Part shown: in pieces, positions 1 to 8,369 of the stretch
Numbering within the stretch: position 1 is the stretch's first letter
Layout: each line of letters starts with the position of its first letter
Origin: RGIG8306 sp964426655
Lineage (GTDB): Bacteria > Bacillota > Clostridia > Lachnospirales > Lachnospiraceae
Direction: 5' to 3'
Length of the DNA: 64,000 nucleotides
NCBI GenBank assembly: GCA_964426655.1
Contig: CAYRQT010000006.1
Span: 14,807 to 78,806 of the forward strand
Made by a program: the position numbers and the translations under genes
The notes under the pieces: generated by a model
What the model was told of the DNA's origin: nothing
The model's database searches: none
Seen by the model: the letters and a program-made list of their open reading frames with translations, nothing else

Positions 1-1524
1 AAACTGACCAATGAAATCGGGCAGGGCATTATCCATGCGCTGCGCAGAGACCTCTTTGTCCACCTGCAGGCCCTTCCTTTTTCCTACTACGACAATCGTC
101 CTCACGGAAAAATTCAAGTGAGACTGGTCAACTACGTCAATGGTCTGAGTGACCTGCTCAGCAACGGAATCGTCAACACCATCACCGATTTATGCTCTCT
201 GATTTTTATAATCTTTTTTATGCTTTCCCTGGATGTGCGCCTGACGCTGGTTTGCCTGTGCGGCCTGCCCATTCTCACCTTCATGATGTTTTTTATCAAA
301 ACGAGACAGCGGAGCGCCTGGCAGATTTCCAGCAATAAGCAGTCCAACCTGAATGCCTATATTGCCGAAAGCATCAGTGGCATCCGGGTCACCCAGTCCT
401 TTGTCCGGGAGGAACGAAATGTAGAAATTTTCAACTCACTCAGTGGTTCCTACAGAAAAGCCTGGATGGATGCCGTCCGCTACAATTTGATGTTATGGCC
501 CACCATCGATATGATTTCCGTGCTCACTTCTTCTGCGGTATACATGCTGGGCGTGTACTGGCTCATGGGCGGTAGCACCACCATTAAGGCGGGTATGCTG
601 ATTGCTTTTACCAGCTATATCAGCCGCTTCTGGGCTCCCATCAATACCCTGGCCTCTTTTTATAATTCTCTACTGACAGCTATTGCCTATCTGGAACGTA
701 TTTTTGAGACTATTGATGAACCAATCCTGGTAAAGGACCTGGAGAATGCGAAACCCATGTCTCCCATTGTGGGGAATGTGGAATTTCGGGATGTCTGCTT
801 TAGTTATGAAGACAATATCCCTGTTCTAAAACACATCTCCTTTACGGCCCGGGCGGGTGAATCTTATGCCATTGTCGGGCCCACAGGAGCCGGGAAAACC
901 ACCATCATCAATCTCTTAAGCCGTTTTTATAATCTGAACAGCGGTCAGATTCTGATAGATGGTACAGATATTTCCTCTGTCACTCTTACTTCCCTGAGAA
1001 AACAAATGGGGGTCATGCTACAGGACAGTTTTATTTTTTCCGGAACCATTGCAGAAAATATCCGTTATGGCAATCGCTATGCCACCGATGATGAGGTAGT
1101 CGCTGCCGCCAAAGCGGTTTGTGCACATTCCTTTATCATGTCCATGGAGAACGGGTACCAGACTCTGGTACAGGAAAGAGGAAGCCGGCTTTCCGCCGGA
1201 CAGCGACAGCTGATTTCCTTTGCCAGAGCCCTCCTGGCAGATCCCCGCATACTGATCCTGGACGAGGCAACCTCCAGCATTGACACAGAGACAGAGCTGC
1301 AGCTGCAAAAGGGGCTGGCCAGACTTTTAGAGGGCCGCACTTCCTTTATCATTGCCCACAGACTTTCAACCATCCGGAATGCCTCCTGCATTTTATATGT
1401 GGATCATGGAGAGATTCAGGAAATGGGCACCCATGATACTTTAATGCAGGAAAAAGGGGAGTATTATCATCTTTATATCTCCCAATATTCTTTTTTGCAG
1501 CCGGATAATCTTCTTCTCTCCTAG
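1..1524 (+). CDS. ABC exporter, fused membrane and ATPase domains (5' end outside window)
   Basis: The frame is open from base 1, so the N-terminus lies left of the window; 507 residues are visible. The first ~255 residues are an exporter-type membrane domain with several hydrophobic helices. A nucleotide-binding domain follows, with Walker A GPTGAGKTT (visible residues ~293-301), a Q-loop in VMLQDSFIF, the signature LSAGQ (A for the usual second G), Walker B LILDEATSSID and the H-loop IIAHRLST. This is the MdlB/MsbA-like ABCB half-transporter class. Such half-transporters often work as heterodimers encoded by adjacent genes, so a partner may lie upstream; that is inference. Substrate cannot be told. 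No clear terminator follows, and a new promoter starts 12 bases after the stop. Confidence 0.93.
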   Translation, partial: KLTNEIGQGIIHALRRDLFVHLQALPFSYYDNRPHGKIQVRLVNYVNGLSDLLSNGIVNTITDLCSLIFIIFFMLSLDVRLTLVCLCGLPILTFMMFFIKTRQRSAWQISSNKQSNLNAYIAESISGIRVTQSFVREERNVEIFNSLSGSYRKAWMDAVRYNLMLWPTIDMISVLTSSAVYMLGVYWLMGGSTTIKAGMLIAFTSYISRFWAPINTLASFYNSLLTAIAYLERIFETIDEPILVKDLENAKPMSPIVGNVEFRDVCFSYEDNIPVLKHISFTARAGESYAIVGPTGAGKTTIINLLSRFYNLNSGQILIDGTDISSVTLTSLRKQMGVMLQDSFIFSGTIAENIRYGNRYATDDEVVAAAKAVCAHSFIMSMENGYQTLVQERGSRLSAGQRQLISFARALLADPRILILDEATSSIDTETELQLQKGLARLLEGRTSFIIAHRLSTIRNASCILYVDHGEIQEMGTHDTLMQEKGEYYHLYISQYSFLQPDNLLLS

Positions 1525-1536
1525 ACTCACCATGCC

Positions 1537-1565
1537 TTGACGGGACTGGCCCGGTGCCGTATAAT
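1537..1565 (+). promoter_or_regulatory. Sigma-A promoter of the MGS-like gene
   Basis: TTGACG at 1537-1542 and TATAAT at 1560-1565 with a 17-bp spacer. Transcription would start near 1572, about 30 bases before the ATG at 1601. Confidence 0.8.
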
Positions 1566-1600
1566 AAACACAGTGATTTCTACCTGACAGGAGGCCAACC

Positions 1601-2002
1601 ATGAGACTGGGTTTTATTGCAGACCGCTCCAAAAGTTCACTAATGGTGGATTTTTGTGTAGCCTATAAAATGATTTTACGCAACCATGAGCTGTTTGCCA
1701 CAGAGCAGACCGGTCGTCGTATTGAGGAGGCCACCAATCTGTCCATCTATAAATACCTGCCCGGCATTTTAGGGGGGGTCAATCAGCTGGTTTCTCAGAT
1801 CAAGCGAAGTGAACTGGATGCTTTATTCTATTTTATCAATCCGGATGTTCCTCCGGAACGACTGGAGAACGACTACCTGGATGCCTATTATATTACCAGG
1901 CTGTGTGATGAGTATCTGATTCCCATTGCCACCAACATTGCTTCCGGAGAAGCCCTTGTCCTTGGCATAGCCAACGGCGACCTGGACTGGCGCCTTCCGT
2001 AA
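1601..2002 (+). CDS. Methylglyoxal-synthase-like protein, catalytic residues missing
   Basis: The 133-residue protein has the length and overall pattern of methylglyoxal synthase: LFATEQTGRRIEEAT corresponds to the family's ATGTTG phosphate-binding loop, LPGILGG to SGPMGG, and LIPIATNIAS to the late IPVATNVAT segment. Residues needed for catalysis in the E. coli enzyme are absent. The His19-Asp20 pair (AHD) is ADR, Asp71 (GGDQQ) is Val in GGVNQ, and the His98-x-x-Asp101 loop (PHDPD) is PPERLEN. The fold is therefore recognisable, but conversion of dihydroxyacetone phosphate to methylglyoxal is unlikely. It might bind a phosphorylated ligand or regulate; that is inference. The start is set by AGGAGG at 1589-1594. 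It is monocistronic, with its own promoter and terminator. Confidence 0.75.
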   Translation: MRLGFIADRSKSSLMVDFCVAYKMILRNHELFATEQTGRRIEEATNLSIYKYLPGILGGVNQLVSQIKRSELDALFYFINPDVPPERLENDYLDAYYITRLCDEYLIPIATNIASGEALVLGIANGDLDWRLP

Positions 2003-2021
2003 CTCCATACTCTGCTTTTTC

Positions 2022-2052
2022 CCTGCGGCCGGTTTTTCTGCCGCAGGTTTTT
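2022..2052 (+). terminator. Rho-independent terminator after the MGS-like gene
   Basis: Arms CCTGCGGC (2022-2029) and GCCGCAGG (2040-2047) with a 10-base loop, followed by TTTTT. Confidence 0.8.
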
Positions 2053-2110
2053 ATTGTATGCAATTATAAGAATATTGTAAGAATTGCTCCGTGTTTTCAC
2101 AAGATAAAAG

Positions 2111-2119
2111 TGCTATACT
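2111..2119 (+). promoter_or_regulatory. Extended -10 promoter of the deacetylase gene
   Basis: TGC-TATACT gives a TGn-extended -10 element. No convincing -35 box lies at 17-18 bp. It is about 40 bases upstream of the ATG at 2158. Confidence 0.5.
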
Positions 2120-2157
2120 GGAATTAAACTTAAAGGGAAAATTTGAAAGGGGAAGAA

Positions 2158-3162
2158 ATGAAAAAAACTGTTTCTGTTTTGTTGTCCTGTTGCATGGTTG
2201 CAGGGCTTTGCGCCTGCAGTCCGAAGGAAGGTGCTAAAATCAGTGTGACGGAAAGCACTACCATTGCAGAGACTTCCACGACTACAGAATCTGGTACGAT
2301 AGAAACCACCGATACAGAATCTGTTACAGAAGAATCCACAGATGTACAACCCGCACCCGAGCAAACCACTGCCGCAGAAGAATCCTCCGCTCCGTCCACG
2401 GCTGCCGTTTCTCTGACGCATATCAGCAGTGCTGTTCTGGATATGTCCGCCATTTCTGCGCTGGATAACACCTCCATCAGCTGGGGATATTCCAGTACAC
2501 AACGGGATGAAAGCAATCGTCCCCTTGCAGCAGTATCATATCAGGACAAATATGGCGCATATGGTGCTTCATTCCTGGAAGAACCGGCTGACACCCCGGT
2601 AATTTACCTCACTTTTGATGAAGGGTATGAAAACGGATACACTCCAGCCATTCTGGACACTTTAAAACAGGAAAACGTCAAAGCCGTGTTCTTTGTCACC
2701 ATGTCCTTTGCAAAGAAAGAGCCTGAACTGGTACAGAGAATGATTGATGAAGGGCATGTGGTGGGTGGCCATAGCATCTCTCACCCGGCAGATGGGATGC
2801 CATCTCTTGGCGCAGAAGGCGTGGCCAGTGAAATCGTGGAAATGCATAATTATATGGTAGATACCTTTGGATACAGCATGTACCTGTTCCGCTTCCCGGC
2901 CGGCATCTTTAGCGTACAGACCCTGGCCATCCTACAGGGACTTGGATACCAGTCAGTGTTTTGGAGCTTTGCCCATCGGGATTGGGTAACAGATGATCAG
3001 CCGGACCCGGCTACAGCCCTTACCTCACTGGAAAGTCAACGGCACAATGGGGCCATTTACCTGCTCCATGCCGTTTCTTCTACAAACACTTCCATTCTGG
3101 GAGAGTTTATTGAGAATTCCCGGGCGGAAGGATATACCTTTGGCATTATATCCCGCCCCTGA
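2158..3162 (+). CDS. PdaA-like polysaccharide deacetylase lipoprotein
   Basis: The 334-residue protein has a signal peptide ending in a lipobox-like LCAC with lipidated Cys at residue 20. A Ser/Thr/Glu-rich linker follows to about residue 90, and then a NodB deacetylase domain. The domain carries TFDEGYENG, HSISHP (metal-ligand motif), RFPAGIF and a C-terminal YLLHAVS. The YENG extension and the FWSFAHRDW segment are typical of PdaA, the N-acetylmuramic-acid deacetylase that prepares muramic delta-lactam in spore cortex. Lipid anchoring and the long linker differ from secreted PdaA, so the enzyme would sit on the outer face of the membrane. The ATG at 2158 follows AAAGGGGAAG; the TTG further upstream is not used. 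Exact substrate (cortex or vegetative peptidoglycan) is unresolved. Confidence 0.85.
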   Translation: MKKTVSVLLSCCMVAGLCACSPKEGAKISVTESTTIAETSTTTESGTIETTDTESVTEESTDVQPAPEQTTAAEESSAPSTAAVSLTHISSAVLDMSAISALDNTSISWGYSSTQRDESNRPLAAVSYQDKYGAYGASFLEEPADTPVIYLTFDEGYENGYTPAILDTLKQENVKAVFFVTMSFAKKEPELVQRMIDEGHVVGGHSISHPADGMPSLGAEGVASEIVEMHNYMVDTFGYSMYLFRFPAGIFSVQTLAILQGLGYQSVFWSFAHRDWVTDDQPDPATALTSLESQRHNGAIYLLHAVSSTNTSILGEFIENSRAEGYTFGIISRP

Positions 3163-3172
3163 CGTTGTTCAA

Positions 3173-3211
3173 AAAAATCCCCCCGTCATTTTAAATGACG
3201 GGGGGATTTTT
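3173..3211. terminator. Bidirectional terminator between convergent pdaA-like gene and ftsZ
   Basis: Perfect 19-base arms (3173-3191 and 3193-3211) with C6/G6 cores, flanked by A and T runs on both sides, so it can end transcription from either direction. Confidence 0.92.
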
Positions 3212-3219
3212 ACTGACTA

Positions 3220-4428
3220 TTATTTTTTTAAAAATCCAGGGATTTTAATAGGCTTTTCCTCTACTGTGGGCTTGGGGGGCACATTGTAGCTGCTCTTGTA
3301 AGAAGGTGCACTGGGCGTAGCTTCAGAGCGGGCACTGTTACTGCTGCCATGGCCGCCATAATGGCTCTGGTTTCCGGTTCCATATCCAGGCTTAGCGGCT
3401 GGCTGGCTCTTTGCTCCACTTTGGTAAGTATTTGCAAAACGACCGGCTCCATTAATCTGCGTGCCTTCCGTTTCTGATTTATCTGTCACACCTGTGGCAA
3501 TCACCGTAATGGTGGCCGTGTCCTGCATCGTGTCATCGTATGTGGCACCAAAGATGATGTTTGCATCCTCTCCGGCCAACTCACGCACATAGCTGGCTGC
3601 CTCATTGGCTTCCATCAGGCTCACATCTCCGCTCACATTGATGAGCACATGCGTGGCCCCTTCAATGGTTGTCTCGAGAAGCGGACTGGAAACAGCTGCT
3701 CTCATGGCTTCAATGGCTTTATCATCACCTGTGGCAGTTCCAATCCCAATATGGGCAATGCCCTTATTTTCCATAACGGTTTTGACATCTGCAAAGTCCA
3801 GATTGATCAGACCCGTAATGTTGATCAGATCCGTAATGCCCTGTACGCCCTGCTGCAGCACTTCATCTGCCTTTTTCAGAGCTTCCGGCATAGTTGTCCG
3901 CCTGTCCACGATCTGGAGAAGACGATCATTGGGAATGACAATCAGTGTATCCACAGATTCCTTCAGACGCTCAATACCCTGTTTGGCATTTTCCATTCTG
4001 GCCTTGCCTTCGAAATTAAACGGTTTTGTTACCACGCCAACGGTAAGAATGCCCATTTCCTTGGCCAGCCTGGCAACCACTGGTGCAGCACCAGTACCGG
4101 TACCGCCCCCCATGCCGCAGGTGACAAAGACCATGTCCGCATCCCGCATCACTTCTTTTAATTCTTCCAGGTTCTCTTCAGCTGCCTTTTCTCCAATTTC
4201 CGGACGAGCGCCTGCACCAAGTCCCTTGGTCAGTTTCTCGCCAATCTGCAGCGCATTCGGCGCCTTACATAACTGCAGGGCCTGTTTGTCGGTGTTAATG
4301 CCCACAAATTCCACACCCACAATATTTTCATCTATCATTCGATTTACGGCATTATTACCGGCACCCCCCACACCAATGACAATAATTCTTGCCGTATTTT
4401 CTGTTTCATTCATTTTAATTTCTAACAC
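3220..4428 (-). CDS. ftsZ: Cell division protein FtsZ
   Basis: Tubulin-like GTPase that forms the cytokinetic ring. The 402-residue protein shows the nucleotide-binding start VIGVGGAGNNAVNRM, the tubulin signature GGGTGTGAAP, and the T7 catalytic loop in NLDFADVKTVM. A ~70-residue Gly/Ser/Pro-rich disordered linker leads to the C-terminal partner-binding peptide IKIPGFLKK. The start is a GTG at 4428, five bases after GGAGGAG. The later in-frame ATG (4413) is about 20 bases from that site and less likely. It is separated from ftsQ by 242 bases that hold its own promoter and a hairpin leader, so it can be expressed independently of the upstream division genes. Confidence 0.97.
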   Translation of the reverse strand: MLEIKMNETENTARIIVIGVGGAGNNAVNRMIDENIVGVEFVGINTDKQALQLCKAPNALQIGEKLTKGLGAGARPEIGEKAAEENLEELKEVMRDADMVFVTCGMGGGTGTGAAPVVARLAKEMGILTVGVVTKPFNFEGKARMENAKQGIERLKESVDTLIVIPNDRLLQIVDRRTTMPEALKKADEVLQQGVQGITDLINITGLINLDFADVKTVMENKGIAHIGIGTATGDDKAIEAMRAAVSSPLLETTIEGATHVLINVSGDVSLMEANEAASYVRELAGEDANIIFGATYDDTMQDTATITVIATGVTDKSETEGTQINGAGRFANTYQSGAKSQPAAKPGYGTGNQSHYGGHGSSNSARSEATPSAPSYKSSYNVPPKPTVEEKPIKIPGFLKK

Positions 4429-4486
4429 GAACGCTCCTCCTCACAACCTACTGTACTCTGTGGTGATTTACCCTATGAAAAGTAAC

Positions 4487-4527
4487 CAGCAGTCCTATTT
4501 GCTTTCCCCTGACAAATAGTCCTGCTG
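4487..4527 (-). promoter_or_regulatory. Hairpin in the ftsZ leader RNA
   Basis: Two 15-base arms (4487-4501 and 4513-4527) pair as 6 bp, a 2x2 internal loop and 7 bp, around an 11-base loop. It lies between the predicted transcription start (~4546) and the ftsZ ribosome site. There is no T run after it, so it is not a simple terminator. Confidence 0.5.
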
Positions 4528-4552
4528 AGTCATACAAATTATGCTACTTAAT

Positions 4553-4581
4553 AGGATACTTGATTTCCCCAAAATAATCAA
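4553..4581 (-). promoter_or_regulatory. ftsZ promoter
   Basis: On the minus strand, TTGATT (4581-4576) and TATCCT (4558-4553) with a 17-bp spacer. It predicts a leader of about 118 bases. Confidence 0.7.
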
Positions 4582-4670
4582 CTAGTATTTCATGGTTTTT
4601 TCTTTGATTCTCCAATTCCCTTCCTGGAAAAAACAATCCTTTTCCTGGCTCCCAGTCTGTAAAGTTCTTG

Positions 4671-5774
4671 TTAAGTACCCGGTTCAGGATCGGTCGCAGC
4701 AGCCGTCTGCTCTCCTTCCTCCGGCTGTGCTTCTTCCTGCAATGGTAATGTCTCTCCCCCCTCCTCTGTGACCTGTGTAGCAGACGATGTCTCCCCCTGC
4801 ACAGGAACCTCTTCTGTTTCCTCCTGGGCCCCGGCTTCCGCTGTGATCTGTGTTTCTGGGGCCTGTTCCTCTACGGCTGACGATGTGACCTCCTCCACAG
4901 GCGCAGTGGTCTCCTGCGCCATTTCCGCTTCCGGTTCTGTTTCTCCTGTAGATGCAGTACTCTCTTCCTGTATGCCTTCTTCCTGTACGCCTTCTTCCTG
5001 GTGGGTTTCCTCATCCTGCGCGGATGTTTCTTCCACTTTGAAAATAAAGCCAGCCGAGGCATTGTCCGGATCATAGGTATCCAGGTAAAGGTCTCCCTTT
5101 CTGCCTTCCAAAGCAGGTAGCATGGCGGACAGCTCCAGAAGTTTTTCTTCCAGATAGTCACTGCTTCCCAAATGGACCACGATATCATCTACCTGAATCC
5201 AAAGTTCTTCCTCTTCCGTAAAATTAATCACATCTGCAGGTATTTCCAGTTCTCTCAGCATCTGCGTAGCATTTAATATTACTGTAAATAATGTCTCATT
5301 TTCAACCGGCAATCGTGCATACAGAACCACATAATTGAACTGAAGTCCTTCAATCCTTGGCACATTTTCCCTGTCGGTCTGTGCCGGCTCCACCACAACA
5401 CCCGCCTCATTAAAAAAAACTTCTGCATCCATATAACTTACGTAGCCAATGACCGGCTTTTCTGTCACCGTCACCTGCACGCTGTCCCAACCTGTGACCT
5501 GCAAATTATAAGAACTCAGATAAAGGGTCTCTTTTTGTAAGCCGGCTTTTTCTGTCAGGACGCGCAAAAGCAGACTTTTGTCCCAAACACTGGTAAAGAG
5601 CGCCCCATCTATGGCCTCACTGCTTACGGCACTGTTCCCTACAAAAGTCACCTGACGAATGGGGAGAAGCAGGATGAGTGCCAATACCAGAACCAGCAGA
5701 AGTCCGCCCAGGACCCAAATCTTTACTTTTCCTTTTTTTCTGCCCGCCCCCGGTTTATTCTCCTTCATCTTCAC
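4671..5774 (-). CDS. ftsQ: Division protein FtsQ/DivIB with long acidic tail
   Basis: Bitopic divisome protein. The 367 residues contain a short basic cytoplasmic N-terminus, one membrane helix (~20-40), a POTRA-type segment beginning IRQVTFVGNSAVS, and the FtsQ beta domain to about residue 240. The last ~125 residues are an extracellular Glu/Gln/Thr/Ser-rich low-complexity tail with a repeated QEEG[IV] unit, far longer than the usual DivIB C-terminus. The frame starts with GTG at 5774, three bases after the ftsW stop; an ATG two codons later (5768) is an equal alternative. It is the last gene of the main division operon before ftsZ. Confidence 0.9.
   Translation of the reverse strand: MKMKENKPGAGRKKGKVKIWVLGGLLLVLVLALILLLPIRQVTFVGNSAVSSEAIDGALFTSVWDKSLLLRVLTEKAGLQKETLYLSSYNLQVTGWDSVQVTVTEKPVIGYVSYMDAEVFFNEAGVVVEPAQTDRENVPRIEGLQFNYVVLYARLPVENETLFTVILNATQMLRELEIPADVINFTEEEELWIQVDDIVVHLGSSDYLEEKLLELSAMLPALEGRKGDLYLDTYDPDNASAGFIFKVEETSAQDEETHQEEGVQEEGIQEESTASTGETEPEAEMAQETTAPVEEVTSSAVEEQAPETQITAEAGAQEETEEVPVQGETSSATQVTEEGGETLPLQEEAQPEEGEQTAAATDPEPGT
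4963..5007 (-). repeat. 15-bp tandem repeat in the ftsQ tail
   Basis: Two nearly identical 15-bp units (4963-4977 and 4978-4992, one mismatch) and a partly degenerate third encode the peptide repeat QEEG[IV]. Each unit is five codons, so copy-number change keeps the frame. Confidence 0.8.
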
Positions 5775-5777
5775 CTC

Positions 5778-6968
5778 TTACTCCTGGCTGATTTTCTCAA
5801 TAAATATGCGATTGGAGACACTAAGCACCAGCCCCATTTCAATCAGCACAAACAGGATAGCCGTTCCCCCCGTACTGACAAAAGGAAGGCTGACGCCGGT
5901 GTTTGGCAGCAGGTTCGTGGCAACGCCAATGTTAAAGGTAACTTGCAAAAACAAATGGCACATCACACCAATTGACAGGGCAAATCCCAGGAAATCCGGT
6001 GCATTGATGGCAATATATAGTATGCGGTATAGCAGGAGAATATACAGAATAATTAAGAACAATCCACCCAAAAAGCCTAATTCTTCACAGACAATGGAAA
6101 AAATCATATCGTTCTGGGCTTCCGGAAGTGCCCCCAGCTTCTGGGTGCTTTGTCCAAGCCCCTTTCCAAACAAGCCCCCTGAACCGATGGCGTACAGGCT
6201 TTGCAGGGTCTGATACCCCAGGCTGTCGCTGTAAGCCTCCAGATTTCTCCAGGCCATAATCCGTTTCATCTGGTATACCTTTAAAAAACCAATATTATCA
6301 AATACGCCCCAATACAGGGCAAGTGCAAAGGCAACACCAGCCCCGATAAAAATCAGATAGGGCTTGACATCTTTTGAAACGATCATACAGGTCAGAAAGC
6401 CAATGCCCAAAATAATGACGCCTGTGGAAAGGTTCTCCACAATAACGGGACTCACCAGAAAAATGGTCAGTAGCACGCCACGCAGACCAATGAACTCCCT
6501 GTTCTCTGCAATCTGGCGATAATGTCTGTTCAGAAAACAGGCCAATAGCATGATCAACGATATTTTGACCATTTCTGAAGGCTGAAAGGATAAAGGCCCC
6601 ACTTTCAGCCATCGGCTGGAACCGTTTGCGTCAGTTCCAATAACAAGCACCATTATGCAAAGGACAAAGGAGACCATGGCAGCAAAGGGGGCAAGGACCA
6701 GCAGTTTATGATAATCCAATTTAGACAAAATTACCATTCCCACAAGTCCCACCAGAGTAATCAGCCCCTGCTTGATGACGGACGCATAAATGGATTTCCC
6801 CTGAATCTGATTGGTATAACTGGTACTGCTAAAAACCATCAGCAAACCAAACCCACACAAAAACAGAATAACAAACAGCATGCTGTAATCGTACATGCGG
6901 ATTTTTCCGCTCTTTCTTTCCTGTCGGCGCACCTGCCCCATACTTTTTTTCTCGATTGTTTGCGCCAT
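5778..6968 (-). CDS. ftsW: FtsW-type SEDS peptidoglycan polymerase
   Basis: SEDS-family glycosyltransferase that polymerises lipid II at the septum, paired with a class B PBP. The 396 residues form about ten membrane helices. Signature segments are FSSTSY, RWLKVGPLSFQPSEMVK, AIGSGGLFGKGLG, LPEAQNDMIFS (with the probable catalytic Asp) and GVATNLLPNTGVSLPFVS. The ATG follows AGGAGGAAGACC. It sits between murD and ftsQ, with only 3 bases to ftsQ, and the matching transpeptidase (ftsI) is in the same operon. SpoVE is a close paralogue, but the context favours FtsW. Confidence 0.94.
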   Translation of the reverse strand: MAQTIEKKSMGQVRRQERKSGKIRMYDYSMLFVILFLCGFGLLMVFSSTSYTNQIQGKSIYASVIKQGLITLVGLVGMVILSKLDYHKLLVLAPFAAMVSFVLCIMVLVIGTDANGSSRWLKVGPLSFQPSEMVKISLIMLLACFLNRHYRQIAENREFIGLRGVLLTIFLVSPVIVENLSTGVIILGIGFLTCMIVSKDVKPYLIFIGAGVAFALALYWGVFDNIGFLKVYQMKRIMAWRNLEAYSDSLGYQTLQSLYAIGSGGLFGKGLGQSTQKLGALPEAQNDMIFSIVCEELGFLGGLFLIILYILLLYRILYIAINAPDFLGFALSIGVMCHLFLQVTFNIGVATNLLPNTGVSLPFVSTGGTAILFVLIEMGLVLSVSNRIFIEKISQE

Positions 6969-6995
6969 GGTCTTCCTCCTGACATTTCCGCTGGC

Positions 6996-8339
6996 CTATA
7001 AGGCCCTCACATACTCTTTAAATAGTTTCCCCCGCTCTTCATAGTTTTTAAACATACCCCAGCTGGCGCAAGCCGGTGAAAGCAGCACATAATCCCCGGG
7101 CTCTGCCAGAGAAGCCGCAATCATCACCGCCTCCTCCATGGAATCCACATACTGGTAGTTTTGAAAATGAATCGCATTGCAGGCTTTTGCAATCTTGTAG
7201 CGGGTGGCACCCATCAAAAGCAGTGCCTTAACTTTTCCTGGAAACAGGGAAATCCATTCTCCAAAATCTGCTTCTTTATCATAGCCTCCCCCCAGAAGAA
7301 CGGTAGGGCCTGGCATGGCTTTTATCGCCTGAATGGCGGCATCCGGATTGGTTCCCTTTGAATCATTGTAATAGCGAACGCCCTGCTTTGTGGCTACATA
7401 TTCAATGCGATGTTCCACCCCTTGAAAATGCCACACGATATTCTGTATCACTGGCACCGGCACTCCCACAGCCAAACTGATGGCAATGGCGGCACACACA
7501 TTTTCATAATTGTGCTCTCCCAGTAAAATGAGATCGGATGTGCTTCCAAACAGATAGTTTTCCCCTTTGTACCTGGCTCTGATCATGCCATTTTCAATAT
7601 ACACCCCTTCTTCAAGGGGATGCTGGGCGCAGAAGTAGAGCACCTGCGTTTTCTTTTTCAGCGTTTCTCCAAAGTCCCGCAAAACAGAATCCCTGTAGTT
7701 GAGGACACAGGTATCCTCCGCCCCCTGACAGGTGGCAATGGCCTCCTTGGCCGCAATGTATCTTTCCATGGTGCCATGCCGGTTGAGATGATCCGGCGTA
7801 ATGTTCAAAATAGCGGACACCTGTGGATGAAAGGATTCCACCGCCTCCAACATAAAACTGCTGACCTCTGCCACCGTCAGGCTGGTATCCGATGTTTCCA
7901 GAGCCTCTGCGGCATAGGGATTTCCGATATTGCCCACCACATGTGTATCCGGATTCCAGGCCCGAAAAATATCCCCCACCAGCGTAGTGGTGGTGGTTTT
8001 TCCATTGGTCCCGGTAATGGCCGCCAGCTTTCCTCTGGCATGCCTGTATCCCCATTCCAGCTCACTGATGATTGGAATTCCAGCTTCCTTCACCGCAAGA
8101 GCTGCCGGGTCTTCCGGAGAAACGCCGGGGCTGATCACGCATAAATCTCCATTGAGAAGAAAATCCGGTGTCACCTTCCCCGTGACCAACATAAAGGGCG
8201 TCTTCACCCCCAGATGTTCTTCCACCTCCTCAGAGGTTACCGGCCGGCTGTCGAACAGCCGAAGGGAAGCCCCCAGCTGTCCGCCCAGCTTTGCGGCGCT
8301 ATAACCGCTCATTCCCAATCCCAAAACCAATAGATTCAT
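6996..8339 (-). CDS. murD: UDP-N-acetylmuramoylalanine-D-glutamate ligase
   Basis: Cytoplasmic Mur ligase that adds D-Glu to UDP-MurNAc-L-Ala using ATP. The 447 residues show the three-domain layout: an N-terminal Rossmann domain (VLGLGMSGYSAAK), a central ATPase domain with ITGTNGKTTTTTL and NITPDHLNRHGTMERYIAAK, and a C-terminal domain with YNDSKGTNPDAA, LLGGGYDKEADF and LSPACASWGMFKNYEERG. It has the usual length. The start ATG follows AGAGGCGGA. It is the only Mur ligase in this division cluster; mraY, which often lies directly upstream in related genomes, is absent. Confidence 0.96.
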   Translation of the reverse strand: MNLLVLGLGMSGYSAAKLGGQLGASLRLFDSRPVTSEEVEEHLGVKTPFMLVTGKVTPDFLLNGDLCVISPGVSPEDPAALAVKEAGIPIISELEWGYRHARGKLAAITGTNGKTTTTTLVGDIFRAWNPDTHVVGNIGNPYAAEALETSDTSLTVAEVSSFMLEAVESFHPQVSAILNITPDHLNRHGTMERYIAAKEAIATCQGAEDTCVLNYRDSVLRDFGETLKKKTQVLYFCAQHPLEEGVYIENGMIRARYKGENYLFGSTSDLILLGEHNYENVCAAIAISLAVGVPVPVIQNIVWHFQGVEHRIEYVATKQGVRYYNDSKGTNPDAAIQAIKAMPGPTVLLGGGYDKEADFGEWISLFPGKVKALLLMGATRYKIAKACNAIHFQNYQYVDSMEEAVMIAASLAEPGDYVLLSPACASWGMFKNYEERGKLFKEYVRAL

Positions 8340-8369
8340 AAGATCCGCCTCTTTTCTGCATTTTCATAT

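Noticed and set aside
2111..2119. TTGCTC at 2084-2089 as the -35 of the deacetylase promoter
   Set aside because: The spacer would be 24 bases; the extended -10 explains the promoter better.
3605..4519. 304-codon open frame on the plus strand opposite ftsZ
   Set aside because: Ser/Thr/Pro-rich shadow of the ftsZ codons with no ribosome site or domain. ftsZ on the other strand is certain.
7612..8144. Gly/His-rich frames overlapping murD on both strands
   Set aside because: Alternate-frame shadows of murD; no independent signals.
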